Shown: piece after piece, positions 1 to 11,351 of the stretch
Numbering within the stretch: the stretch's first letter is position 1
Layout of the letters: every line of letters begins with the position of its first letter
Assembly: GCF_000003815.2 (NCBI RefSeq)
Contig: NC_049985.1
Location: 2,237,645-2,301,644, forward strand
Source: Branchiostoma floridae
Lineage: Eukaryota; Chordata; Leptocardii; Amphioxiformes; Branchiostomatidae
Direction of reading: 5' to 3'
Length of the DNA: 64,000 nucleotides
The notes under the pieces: model-generated
Seen by the model: the letters and a program-made list of their open reading frames with translations, nothing else
What the model was told of the DNA's origin: nothing
The model's database searches: none
Program-made: the position numbers and the translations under genes

Positions 1-254
1 CTTCGCCCAAAATCCTTAAAAAAACTAGAAAATACAGTGCGATTTTGAAAAGATAGCTTCTTTATACATTTCAGTTTTCCATTGTACATTGTGAAACTGT
101 ACTTCTTTGAGTCCCTTTGCCCCAAATCCTTAAAACAAGAAAATCCCTTCATACCCACCATATCCTTTTCAGGGAAAAGAACATCAATTTTCTTAAGGCA
201 ATGCATAGTAATTCTGAGAACTTAGATATCTGTAAAATTAACGGACAGTCTTAC

Positions 255-1459
255 CATAGTCAGCAGGTCCGTCGAACCCCAATCCGCGCCCACCGTAGTC
301 AGTCGGGCCCTTGAACCCCAGTCCGCGTCCGCTGCCCTGTCGGTAGTTGTCAGGTGGTTTGTTGGGTGGGTGGCCGACGTCCTCGGCGTCACCCCGCTAG
401 AGAGATAAGTGACAAATCAGTGATTAGCTCTTATTATTATCAGTAGAGAAATAAGTGACACATCAATAATTAACACTTGTCTAGAGAAAGACAAAAGTGA
501 AATATCAATAATCAACTCTTATTATGAACTCTTATGCGAGAATTTGAAATTATCATTTCCTCAAATTATCATATTGGCAAAGATCACAGTGGCTTGGATT
601 TGATCTGTAAAAATCAGAAACAAAGAAAACATCGTTCAACACATATATATGACTATATATGACTATATAATCATGCAACTGTGTCGTACGTTTATAGCAG
701 GATTAAAAGATGTGCCAATATGTTGCTGCTAGAGTCATTTGTCAAATTAAAATGTCATCATATGTTCGGTACTGTTAAAAGGGTCAGCATTGCTTTCACA
801 CTTACAAAACTGTAATAACTTTGTCCATACTTACATTCGATATTCATTGCACACTGTCAGGTAGATTCTCCTAATTCATACAGCACCAACTTGTCTAAGT
901 TTACCTTTCTGTTCAAGATCCATTTTGTATTTATGTATGCGTGTTGACGTTTATTACTCTTGTGTTATGCTTATGTTTTTGAGTAGAAGGCTTTATATAA
1001 ACTAATTGTGCTTTTTGCCTGATGATAAAATTGAAAATAAAATACCGGCTGTGGGGCGCACTCTTCCAGTCCTCCCTTCCCTGATGCGGCAGGGCGGCTG
1101 CATCCAGACAGGAACGGTCCGGAGAACGGCCAGACGTCGCTGAAAATAAGGAAAGAACAGTTTAAAAATTAGTTCACTCCACCAAGACATAGGGCCATCA
1201 CGATATGGCAAATACAACGAACTGTTCTCTAGATGCGTTTCGGTCGGGCCTTCTATTTTGTGCTGTTTTGTATTGGTCGGTGGGCACGAAGAAAACGCAT
1301 GGACAGAGGGCAATATAGAAACCCGACAAAAACACATAAAAACAACGTAAAAAACAGCCGAACCTCTGCTTGGAGAGCAGAATGTGGCCAACTTAACTGT
1401 TCTAGATGCACAAGAGAGACTTACCGGTGGATCAGGCGGCGGCGATTGCTTGTTCTCAT
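255..1459 (-). CDS. Unidentified gene, first three exons, continues past left edge
   Basis: This is a hand-built model with exons 1425-1459, 1046-1139 and 255-396, read on the minus strand. Exon 1 starts at ATG 1459 (MRTSNRRRLIH) and ends at a strong donor, CG|GTAAGT. Exon 2 follows a TTTTCAG acceptor and reads DVWPFSGPFLSG and onward; its donor GTATTT is weak. Exon 3 reads RGDAEDVGHPP and then a two-fold repeat, GRGLGFKGPTDYG and GRGLGFDGPADYG, ending at G|GTAAGA. Intron phases agree across all three (2, 0, then 1), which is the main support. I do not recognise the family. The X-box upstream hints at a ciliary or sperm-tail role, but that is inference. The third exon, with its repeat, is the most convincing part. 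It does not fit the phase of the carboxypeptidase gene upstream, so I treat it as separate. Confidence 0.35.
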
Positions 1460-1578
1460 TTTCGCATCTTGTGTTGTTTCCGATAGGAAAATGGCAAGTT
1501 GTTGTCTCTGCTCTTTCCCCAGCAGTTTCTGATTTTTCGTTAAGACCGGCGAGCCGCACTTCTCAACACTCTCGGTCC

Positions 1579-1592
1579 GTAGCCATGGCAAC
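1579..1592. promoter_or_regulatory. RFX X-box motif
   Basis: The sequence GTAGCCATGGCAAC matches the X-box consensus GTNRCC-N(0-3)-RGYAAC exactly, with a 2-base spacer. It lies 120 bases upstream of the putative start codon at 1459 on the minus strand. RFX factors bind this motif in promoters of ciliary genes in animals. Occupancy and function here are inferred. Confidence 0.5.
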
Positions 1593-1599
1593 AGCCATG

Positions 1600-3094
1600 C
1601 AGCTGTCAGTCAAACCGTGTGCTATGTCGCTTACGTGGTGGAAAAGTTTGATATTCATTTGGGAAAATTCTTTGCCACACCGACCGCACGTATACAGTGT
1701 ATTAATCAATCAGGGGGGTCTCAGTACTTAGTTCTATGTTAATTCATGAAATTTCTGAGGAAATTGAGGATTGAGGCCTAGGATGGAGAGAAAATCATAC
1801 CCACAGAATAGTGTGTAAACAAAGTTGTCCAAAGGGCCATTATTTTGTACCTGAAACACGGTAGAAGATGAAGTGCATTTTATCGTAACTTGTGTATGTA
1901 TGTGTGTAATACTATATCTTTTAGCTACAAAATGTATATAGAAAGTAGATTCCATCACTTTAGGCATATGATTGGCACTGACAAAATAATACTCCTCATG
2001 CGTTTTGCCAAGCCGACTACATTGTATTGCTACACACAAACTGTCCTACACTTTCACCATTACCAAGACACGACAAGAAGCCGAACTTCTACACCTAGAC
2101 TATATCGACTATGATACTTTTACCCATATGTTTCATCTTTGTTGACATGTACTTAGTTAGGTTGGGCAAAAATTAACAATAGAGGCCTTTGTTCATTCAT
2201 TATTCTTCATGGATGAAATAAAAACATGTTCGTCGTTGTTTTGTCCCCCTTTCGCCACCACTTTAAAGTCTCTATCACGCATAGAATTCCGAACACCCAT
2301 TTTGCCACCACTCTAAAGTCCCTATCACACATAGAATTCCGAACATCCAAAACCTTCTCCAGACCATGGTTGGGAGTCTGTCGTGAGCAAGATTGGCTGC
2401 GTTTGGCTTCATCAGCCTACTGTATGTGTATACACTATAATACACAAACGCACCCACACAAACGCACCCACACAAACACACAAGCACACACACACTCACA
2501 CCCCCACATACATGCGTGTGCAAATATTTAGGACGTACAGTCATTTTCATCACATCTTTGTCATATTCACATTTTTCATTTCAAATTATTGCTATTTTAC
2601 CATGTCACCACTTGTAAGTTACGAGAAGTTTGCATCAAAACTTTTCTTCTGTTATTTCGCACTGTACAGGTGTACGGCGCACAATGCTTCCCTCCCAGAC
2701 TATTACAACTTCATTAAGCTGAAGAATCTCGAGGCCAAACCGAGCTCGCAAGGAAAGCATGCAAGTCTTGCCGGCAAGGAACTCACGAGTCAAACATCAA
2801 AGAAGTTAATCTCTGCAGGAAATGTTCGGGATGCCTCGCGGGGAAGGTTGTGTTAAGAAGTAATTGTCTGGATATTGGAGTGCTGGTAAACACGTGCCTT
2901 GGTGGTACTTTCCAAGGTTAGGCTCCGGCTGTTTTTGGACAAATTATTACGCTGCCACAAGATACAAAGAAAAGTGTACAAAATGAAAAAGCTATGTAAA
3001 AAGCGTCAAAAAGACAGTTGGAGCCTAACCTCTGCTTGGAGAGTACCTTGGTTGGAGTGTTACCTGAGGTTGCTTTATGCAGACATACATGTAA
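1600..3094. other. No gene seen; CA-rich microsatellite
   Basis: AT-rich non-coding DNA. A CA-rich tract (CACACAAACGCACC type) runs about 2437-2512. Apparent open frames over this tract are low-complexity translations. A GC-richer stretch at about 2660-2860 could be a decayed exon, but no frame, splice pair or family match supports it. Confidence 0.5.
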
Positions 3095-3298
3095 TTTTAG
3101 TTCACAGTTTATCCAAATTGGGGTAAGTTGTTTTTTAAAACAGGGTATTAAGAGGTAAAGCAAATAAGTGGTTTCAAATTGCAATGTTGTTTAAAAATAT
3201 TACACTTTGAAACCACATCCCGTTCACTTGATATTCCAAAATACCCTGTTTTTGAAATAAATCACATATAGGTTACCCGCGAATATAGGTGAACTAGC
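3095..3298. mobile_element. Palindromic MITE, family 1, copy A (diverged)
   Basis: The right end (ATATAGGTTACCCGCG then TATAGGTGAACTAGCG) and inner arms (GTGGTTTCAAATTGCAATG against TTTGAAACCAC) match copies at 7401, 15243, 19833 and 24655. The left terminal repeat is degenerate. There is no coding capacity, as expected of a non-autonomous DNA transposon. Confidence 0.6.
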
Positions 3299-3711
3299 GC
3301 ACGCATACATTCATGTGCGTTGTACCATGGGACTGGGTGTTATACCACAATGAGTTCACCGGGTTTTCCTGGGGTGCTTGGCTTGTAGTTATAAGCCCCT
3401 TAAGAATTCCGTATAATTCGTATCTTTCCTCGAAGGATCGTATTAATTCCACAAAGTTCATAATATGGATTTATTGAAACCTGTATGAATACTTATTAGT
3501 AAGCATCTTTGATACAGTTACTAGTACTTGTTTTGAGTTGGGTGACACTTTGGGATATGACACAAGATGTAGAAATATGATTTAAAAAAAGAAAAGAAAC
3601 ATGTACGACACATAAAACAAATTATTCTTATTAATCTATGAAGTTCATCTAGCGTTCTGTTACGCCATGAGTGTCATGTGACATATAAATAGTTCTTATT
3701 CTTTCTCCATT

Positions 3712-4128
3712 GCTCATTCATTCACTCATTCACTCACTCATGCACTCACTCACTCATTCAAACACTCGCTCACCGTCGCTCACTCTCACTCACACTCTCA
3801 CTCACTCACTCACTCACTCACTCACTCGCTCACTCACTCAAGACGATGCAAAAAACTTTAAAGTACAACAGGTGAAATATTCCCTTACCCGTCGAGTAGC
3901 GCCACGTAGCTTGGCCTGACGGGGTGAGGGTTACCAGGATAGCAGCACGTTGCACTCACTCACTCACTCTCACACACTCTCTCTCACTCACTCATTCACT
4001 CTCACACTCACTCACTCACTCACTACTATGCACAAAACTTTATGGTGCAACAGATGAAATCTTACTCGTCAAGTAGCGCCACGTAGCTTGGCCTGTCTGG
4101 GTGAGGGTAGGATAGCAGCACGTCGTAC
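3712..4128. repeat. CTCA tetranucleotide arrays alternating with two copies of a carboxypeptidase exon end
   Basis: (CTCA)n tracts occur at 3712-3840 and 3953-4024. Each is followed by a copy of one segment: 3843-3948 and 4027-4128. The second is the true 3' part of exon 2 of the carboxypeptidase gene, with its donor. The first repeats the same coding end (AGTAGCGCCACGTAGCTTGG in plus sense) and still has a usable GTAAGG donor. The unit is therefore about 185 bp and includes the microsatellite, the donor site and part of the exon. Confidence 0.8.
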
Positions 4129-5258
4129 GGAGCAATGTGCGCGGAGTCCAGGCCCTGATCCAGCCAGGTCCGCCTCACGTAGTCCGCCAGGTCATGCCCG
4201 TCCTGAGTTCCTGCCATGTGGGGCTTCTGGGTCAGGATCCTGCGGAAAGTGAGATTTGAAAATTGATCTTGAACCCGAATTTATAATGGTTTATTCAAAC
4301 ATATTCAAACATATACATAGGCTATGAACTAATGAGAGCAACCTTCCACTGTCCGTGACAAATTCCTCTAGCTATATATTTTCAACAACTTCAATGAACA
4401 GTACCATTGCAATGACCGAGTGGGTAGAGTGTTCGCCTTGTATTCTTTAGGCCGTGAGTTCGATCCCTGGCCGAGTCATATCAAAGACTTTAAAAATGGT
4501 ACATACTGCTTTCTCTGCTTAGCACTCAGCATTCAGGAAAGAGTATGGAAGTTGAACACACACCACTACCAGTGGACTAGCCCCCTGCTGTAGTGATTGC
4601 ATTGTGTGGCCACTGAAACGGAGATGGGCACCGCCCTATGCGCCATCAGGCGCGGGAAGGAACTTTGACTTTTACAATGAACAGTTGGTCATGTCCTTCA
4701 GTACAGCATTGTTTTCTTTTAAAAAAAGAAAGACTAAAACAAATCAAATGGGTGTGGCCATAAAATGTATTTAGTCACAAGGAAAACATTTGCATGGCAT
4801 CCAATGTTAGGTTTTTTGTTCTCTGACGGGGTGACAATATTACTATCCTACCACACTTGAAAGACATTCAACTTTACCAGGGTTAGGGTTTAAGGGTTGG
4901 GGTTGGGGTTGGGGTGAGGGTTGGGGTTGGGGTGAGGGTTGGGGTGAGGGTTAGGGTAGGGGTTAGGGTAGGGGTTAGGGTTTAACTAAGGTGTTAGGCC
5001 AAAACATCTAGCATCCCTGGCTTCCTACGACGCATTTTGCAAAGATTAATGCTGTGGAACTTTTCAGACAGTGTTCACAGATACAATATCGTCATTTTAA
5101 CATTAACGTTGAGTGTTTTTCTTTTACCTCAGGAATTCCTCAATGCGTGTTGAGTTCATCTCGCCTCGAAGTTGGGCAGCCCAGTCTTGCTGTGCCAGCA
5201 TCCCGCCAAGAAGGTAGCAAAACGTCGCAAGAAGAAGAAGCTGCCTTCTTGTCGTCAT
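4066..5258 (-). CDS. Glutamate carboxypeptidase II-like (peptidase M28B), first two exons
   Basis: Exon 1 (5128-5258) starts at ATG 5258 and encodes a signal peptide (basic MTTRRQ, then LLLLATFCYLLGGMLA) and the start of the mature chain. Exon 2 (4066-4239) reads ILTQKPHMAGTQDGHDLADY, then LDSAHIAPYDVLLSYPHP and SYVALLD. This matches the N-terminal protease-domain region of human FOLH1/NAALAD2 (IPHLAGTEQN, YDVLLSYPN). Phases agree at the 4240-5127 intron (AG|G). The vertebrate proteins are type II membrane enzymes; here a cleavable-looking signal suggests a secreted or lumenal form. The zinc-binding and catalytic residues lie in later exons, which I did not find in the window. They are either beyond the left edge, past a long intron holding the unidentified gene, or missing. 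The family call is strong; whether the locus is intact is unknown. Confidence 0.8.
4401..4676 (+). mobile_element. tRNA-derived SINE
   Basis: The head has Pol III promoter-like boxes: A box about TGACCGAGTGGGTAGAG and B box GTGAGTTCGATCCCTGG. A shared body follows (AAAGACTTTAAAAATGGTAC, TGCTTAGCACTCAGCATT) and ends near GCGCGGGAAGGAACTTTGAC. Related copies lie at 14995-15113, 18042-18317 (an inverted pair) and 24138-24344. It sits in intron 1 of the carboxypeptidase gene. Confidence 0.75.
4875..4983 (+). repeat. Degenerate telomere-like G-rich repeat
   Basis: About 110 bp of GGGTTA, GGGTTG and GGGTGA variants on the plus strand, lying inside intron 1 of the carboxypeptidase gene. It is imperfect, so it is an interstitial telomere-like tract rather than a chromosome end. 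It could form G-quadruplexes. A second, cleaner tract is at 38620-38676. Confidence 0.8.
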
Positions 5259-6947
5259 TGTGTCCTCCTACTACAGCAGTTAGGTCTCCGCCGGTTCTTT
5301 GTCTTCTGGCAAAACTTCAACTTGAAGATTCTATAGACTAAATGACGTTAACGTTATACTATATGAAGTTACCGACTGTGAGGTTTGATCCACTCTCAGG
5401 ATCGTGATGCTAAGATCAACAAGTTCCTCTCGCCGCTTGCACTAAGCACAGAACTACTGTTTTATCTCTTATCTTGGTTTCATCGGGATGTACAAACAGG
5501 ACACAAAGTCTGGTTTGTGTGGATTTTGGATTCAAAATTCCACAGTTACCATAGGGCTGGACAACAGAGGGCTGATACAACATTACTATCGCATAGTCAA
5601 TGTTGACTTTTGTCCTTACACAAGATTATAAACAACACTCCAGCACACAATTGGGACTTCATTTGGTCGGACGAGTAGCTTTCCTTCAAAATTCATAGCG
5701 CATTTCATGTTTTTTTTCTCACTCCACTTTGCCAAATAGGCCTCTACTCGTCCAGTCTTGGCAAGTAAATGTAGTTATATGTTACGGACTTTGATTTTCA
5801 TCTGTCTAGTCTTTCGGGTCCTCCTTATATGACATGACCTACTTCTTGAAATATCAGACGGAACAAAGGTTCTAAATCCCCCGTTAAGAATGAGGTTTGG
5901 TTCAAAGTCGCAGGGATCGAACATAGATTCAGTTCAAAGGGCTTGGAATCAAACGAAGGATCAGTTTAAAATTCAAAGCTGACTCAGGTAATATTGAGAG
6001 CAGTTAACAGCAACATTTACATTCGTTGAACTTCCTAAACATAATATTCACAAAGAACAGCCAACACACATGTATAAAGTCGCAAACAAACAATATATAA
6101 ACAAGCACATATACCTTCAAAGGTTAACAGGTGCATGGTGTTTGCAATCGGTTTTACATTTCTGTCATTTGTCTGAATTCATGAGATTAAAAAATATAGC
6201 ATAAAGTTATTATGACATAAACCTTACTGTATTTGATACTACATGAATTTTTGATAGCCATGTAACATTACATGAACATTATGATTACAAAAACAGTCAA
6301 CAATGTGACGAGAAAACCAGTCAAATACAGGTACAGTTTTAATCATCATCATATAATCTCAATACATATTGCACAACATGAACCATAAATCTGACAAAAT
6401 GTCAACATGTGAGTAAACTACAGTTCCACATATCTTCTCGTCTAATCTTCATAGAGTTCTCACAAAAATACATCCAAAAATAATCATGTACGTTTGACGA
6501 TACTCAGTTTTTTTATATTTTCTATAGTACGCCAAGCATAAGATTAGTGGAGTATTACTACTAGTGCAGCATTCTAGCACAGAAACTGATGATTGTTGTT
6601 ACGTACGATCTCACTTCACTGAGAGTTTTTTTTGTTCACAACTTAACCAAGCTATCATACATCGTTCATTTCACTAACCTTACATCTTCGGTTTCATCAC
6701 AAAGCAACGCCCCCTGTCTCTCCTAAACTGCAATGCTCTAGTCACTTTAAAGGAATATAGCCAGGTCAATATTTATATAGTGACAACATATACCAATATA
6801 ACATGTATGCATGGATACTGCATATCAGAAGATATAATTATTATCATATATCTGCATCAGGGAAAAGAATGCAATCTTACAGAATCACTAGTTCTACTAG
6901 TCCTGATCCTGATTAGAGTCTTTGTCAACACTTGACAAGGGCTCAAC
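5259..6947. other. No gene seen; upstream of carboxypeptidase
   Basis: AT-rich sequence without splice-consistent reading frames or recognisable protein matches. The promoter of the carboxypeptidase gene should lie just right of 5258, but I see no distinctive motif. Confidence 0.5.
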
Positions 6948-7197
6948 CAGGGTTGTAGCCAGCACCTGTTCTTCCGTCTTTTGACGGAATTTTGCAGCTG
7001 GGGACGAAAAAAAAATTTTGCCCATTCCATCCTCCGTGAGCAAAATTTAACCCACAAAATGCAGGAAATATTGTTTCAGAGGGTCTAGATTTCAAAATTT
7101 TCCTTGGGAGTATGCACCTGGACTCCCCTAGGAACGCTACGCCAAAGCCATTCAAAATTGAGGGGACGGAAAATGATTTCAGGCTGGCTACAACCCG
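6948..7197. mobile_element. hAT-like MITE with terminal inverted repeats and 8-bp target duplication
   Basis: The termini CAGGGTTGTAGCC and GGCTACAACCCG are inverted repeats. The direct flank GGGCTCAAC occurs immediately left and right of the element, consistent with the 8-bp target duplications of hAT transposons. About 245 bp long with no coding potential. A related internal motif (TGACGGAAT, GGCAAAATT) occurs near 23370. Confidence 0.75.
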
Positions 7198-7400
7198 GGG
7201 CTCAACCAGGATGCTCGGAATGCGTCAAGGTGGTTTCCCATCTATAACTTTCAACTCAATCCACTTATTGACATGAATCGGAGTTGAAAAGTTCTGACTG
7301 TCTCCATATCTTTCAAGTAATATCTTTAAACTTACAGGCTCCGATTGGGATCTTTACTGACTGACTTGGTTAGATAGCAATCTCTACTGTGACATCTAAC

Positions 7401-7613
7401 GTTAGTTCACCTTTATCCGTAGGGTAACCTTTATCCGTTGTATATAAAAATAGGGTATTTTGGGATCGTTAAGTCGATGGAAGGTACTTTCACATTGCAA
7501 TATTTTGAAAATGTGGACATTTGAAACCCACGTCGTTGACCTGAAATCTCTAAATACCCAGTTTTTAAAACAACGAATATAGGTTACACCGCGTATTGAG
7601 GTGAAATAGCATT
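7401..7613. mobile_element. Palindromic MITE, family 1, copy B
   Basis: The left end GTTAGTTCACCTTTATCCGT and right end GAGGTGAAATAGCATTA are imperfect inverted repeats. The inner arms (TGCAATATTTTGAAAATG) match the other family 1 copies. Confidence 0.75.
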
Positions 7614-8199
7614 ATATCTGTATCTATCTATCTATCTATACTTTCTAGAGGCACACTTTAGCTGCTAGAACAAGCATCTATGTCTGGTACTGACATAAAG
7701 GTAAGACATTCAGGAAATATTGCATAAGCAATTAACAGTCACCAACGTAACGGAAGCCAGCGGATACTGTCTGAAATGCCTGACCACTTCTGAAACTTAT
7801 CCAGTTGCTTGAGTAAGTTTTGCTTTACGAATTGAATAGCCTTTTTCCTGATAATCAAACTACAACCCTGCTCTTATGCTTTAGATGTACCAACAAGTAC
7901 ATTCCCACATCATCTCTCACATATAAAACATCGTGTAAAAAACAAACCATACAAATCACAACTACATTGTTTCAATGCACCGATTCGTAACAAAGACATC
8001 ATAATCTTTTTGCGTTATATATCATGGCAAGATTAATGACATGGATGGCAACAAAACATTTACCAGTAAGCCATAAACTGTAATACTATACTTATAACTG
8101 TAATCCGTAAACTGTTATACTTACAGTCGAGGATATAAACAGAAACACATCATTCACATCTTTAAGCTTTGGTTGATAGCAAAAGTTAAAATAAAACTG

Positions 8200-8560
8200 C
8201 TTACATTATCAGACCAGGAAACTGGATGGTTCCTTCACCAGGATGCTACATGTTGTATACAACAAACCTTGGTGGGAACACACAACAAACAAACAACTGT
8301 ATGGGACTCTTCCATCTATTTCAACTGAAGTCAGGCGACGCCGGTTAAGCATTGCTGTTACTCGACATGGCAAACCAGCCGGTAAACTGCTCTTTTGGTC
8401 CCCAGAAGCAAATAGGAGAAGAGGCCGTCCATACCTCACGCTAAAGAACTTTATTGAATCAGCGATTGGACTATAGGATAAGGACCTCATTGAACTGATG
8501 AAAGATTGAGTACACTGGAAGCAGAACTTTGTCAATGTTTCAATTCGAGAAAGAGTATGA
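8200..8560 (+). mobile_element. Non-LTR retrotransposon fragment, C-terminal end of reverse-transcriptase ORF
   Basis: The plus-strand translation shows PWWEHTTNKQLYGTLPSIST, then RRRLSIAVTRHG and RRRGRPYLTLKNFIES. This is the familiar C-terminal tail of animal LINE ORF2 proteins (thumb and connection region, no catalytic motif). A stop after AIGL and a further shifted match (LIELMKD) show decay. It is a dead-on-arrival 3' fragment with no gene around it. Confidence 0.65.
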
Positions 8561-10730
8561 AAATGTATGTATGTATGTATGTATGTACATTCAGAAAGAA
8601 ACTGAAAATTATTCACATTTTCTTCAGTGGGACAATTACTGCACTTTCTCATATGTAAAACTCATATAGAGTCAGATAGATATTAATACTTCTTTTCAAT
8701 GCAACAATTTTTTATGACTGCTTGGAACAATTGATAACTAGCATTTTGAATACTGTTAAATGAGTTTGTTATATCAACTGTCTTGGCTATGGAATTGTTT
8801 TCCTTCTAAAAATCCAACATCTGATAATTTTTCCTATATGACTCAAATATAATATCATTTCATCTTATGTACCTGCTATTGTCATGTATTTAACTTCTTT
8901 TTTTATCAAGAATGTATGAAAGAGGAAAAGACATTTTAATGATACCACAGCCTGTAAAATAGAATGTTTTTGGTTTCATTTTGTCTAGAAAAAAATCCTT
9001 CTACAAAATAGCCAGAGTTACTTGTAGAGCCTTCAAACGGAATGTTTCCATACGACATAAAAATCTGTCCAAGACTTTTGTTACAATGTACCTAAAAATC
9101 CCAATAACTTTAATACCTAATGAGGAAGTCTTGTGTGTCAAGCATAAAAAGTCCCCTGAAAATAAGCCCAAATCCAGAGGAAAATCTCAGCAAGCCCTCA
9201 AAGTTTCATCTCTTTGGTGGATGCAACAGTTGATATTTGTTAACTCTCCTGCTAACATCTTGTAAACTCTAAAGACCTAATTATAATAACTAGCCTATGA
9301 CTAGGTCCATTTTCAATTGTGAATAGCTAGCTAATGGTACATATAGTAACATTGGTCACTTCAAAAATGTTGGAAAGTCTCTAAGAATTTGGAAAATCTA
9401 TTTCAACCTAGACTGAGATTTTTTGTTCCCTGGGAAGAACCGTAACCATAAACCAGTTAAAATTCCTAGTTGCAGAATGCACAGTTACATTTTACATGTA
9501 AATTGAAAGAGATTCTCTCTTCTTCCTACATGTACCTTTCACAGATGTACAGGTTCAACTTTTATATCAATGAAATCTTCTAAACACATTTGTACTCTTT
9601 CTTTCTTTGACATCGTTGGTGTTTAACATTCTTTAGTGGGCTCCTGTCTTGTGACTGTTTTTGGAATGACTTTTGAGCAAATTCCTAGCATCAGACTATC
9701 CAAGATCATAACTGGTTCCCTGTCTCCCTGTATGGTATTACTGAATATTCTACATTTGGTCCTACATTTAGAACAATGTGAGGCTTAAGTAGGGCTGTCC
9801 CCAGGACCTGTCCTTCTGTCCCAGCACGGAAATTTGCTTGTTGAGATGGACAAAAATTTCCATCTGTCCAAAAGCTCTGAACTTTACAACTTGAAACTGA
9901 TGAAAATGCATTTTTGTATGCTTGAAATGACAGATTTAACAACCAAATTGACAGCATATTGGCTCTTTAACAATGAGTGGAATAGAAAAATTTTTAAAGC
10001 TGGAGACAGCTCTGATCGACAGCATAGTGCAGACTTTGGTCAAGATATACAAAGGGAATTGTCGTGGGTTGAATAAAATCTTAAAGCTAGAGACAATCAT
10101 GGACTGAAGTGACAGGTAACCTTCATTGACGTAACAGGTACAAAGTGGCACACGTTTCACAATATAGTACATCAATAAAAGAAGTAAAAGAACTGTGCCG
10201 ATTTGGCAGACTTGTACCACACATGCTAGGGGCACTAACCTCATCAGGTATCCACATAGCTCACAATAGTTATACAAGTGCTCCAACAATCTAACTTTCT
10301 GTCTTGTCTTTTCACACGGCACAGGAATGATCTCATCACCACTGCAATCAGATGAAGTTAATGTTTCTTCATTAGGTAACTTTTAACAGAATTTAGAGTT
10401 AGACACAGTCTAATCTGTCTATGTGAACAGGTGGTCACTACAGACAGGATTCTTCAAGTTTTTGTCAGTGGGAAAATTGTCTATGGTGCCACCATAAATT
10501 AGTCACATTGGACAGGTGGTCCTTATGTAGAGGAGGACACTTGTACATGTTAAACTTGTACAGGTTTGACTGTACAACTAGTTAGGTGTTCTGCAATGAG
10601 TCAGTGTCTGTTGCCACCACATGCCTGTAACACTGGTGTGTAGTGTCAGATGCAGTTAGAACAACTGACCGATTCAGAGGCAGATTTCAGAGGCCAGATT
10701 GTTTTAAGCACTTACAAAGATCACTGTGCA
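8561..10730. other. No gene seen; diverged repeats
   Basis: Non-coding, AT-rich. A decayed repeat at about 9790-10060 (GTCCCCAGGACCTGTCC, with GAGATGGACAAAAATTTCC) resembles sequence at 17745-18060. No splice-consistent exons were found. Confidence 0.45.
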
Positions 10731-10734
10731 GACA

Positions 10735-11120
10735 CCTGATAAGCATCTGTGAAAAGCTTCATCTTTATCAGGTTGGGAAGTCACTGAATAAAGAGACTTT
10801 TCTTTCACAACCCTTGCTTTATTTCCACCTCTCTTTATTTCCACCTCTCAGTCTTGGAAACCATCTGTTACCGTCCTCTGGCCAATTCTGGCTGGTTCAC
10901 AATGTACTGCATAAACAATGACTGTTACATTATATATGTATATATTCTACGCTTGTGACCGCATTTGTAAGCAGTGACACTTAGTGCTGCAGTACAATTC
11001 GAACCAGTCAGAATTATCCGCAGGAAGATGACAGACGGTCACCAAAACCTTGATGGAAAAAAAAGCAAGGGTTGGGGGAAAAGATAGTCTCTTTATCCTC
11101 CTGATAAGCAAAGCTTAACT
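10735..11120. mobile_element. Large imperfect palindrome (MITE-like)
   Basis: The left arm (GATAAGCATCTGTGAAAAGC, TAAAGAGACTTTTC, CAACCCTTGCTTT) is mirrored by the right arm (AAAGCAAGGGTTG, GATAGTCTCTTTA, GATAAGCAAAGC). An inner pair around CCATCTGTTACCGTCC and GACAGACGGTCACC extends the symmetry. No coding content. Confidence 0.55.
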
Positions 11121-11308
11121 GGTGTTCATATAGTAAGGTTCTTTAGACACAACCAAAGAGTACTAACTTCCTACGTTTCGATGTCAATCAGACACCATCA
11201 TCGGGGTAGAATGACATGACCTGGATGATGGTGTCTTATAGACATCGAAATGTTGGAAGTAAGTACTCTTTGGTTGTGCCTAAAGAACCTTATTACTATA
11301 TGAATAAT
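11117..11308. mobile_element. Inverted repeat related to a Penelope-like element tail
   Basis: Arms of about 80 bp face each other: CATATAGTAAGGTTCTTTAG and CAACCAAAGAGTACT on the left, with their complements on the right. The arms carry the GTTTCGATGTC motif also seen in the hairpin flanking the Penelope-like remnant at 23769-24110. Confidence 0.6.
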
Positions 11309-11351
11309 TGCCAACCTGATGAAGTTATTTATGGATCTTAACTAGAGTTGT

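Noticed and set aside
1002-1559. 185-codon minus-strand open frame
   Set aside because: It runs through two splice-site-bounded exon candidates and the intron between them in different frames and resembles no protein.
2383-2856. 157-codon plus-strand open frame
   Set aside because: Its first third is a CA-repeat translation and the remainder has no recognisable domain.
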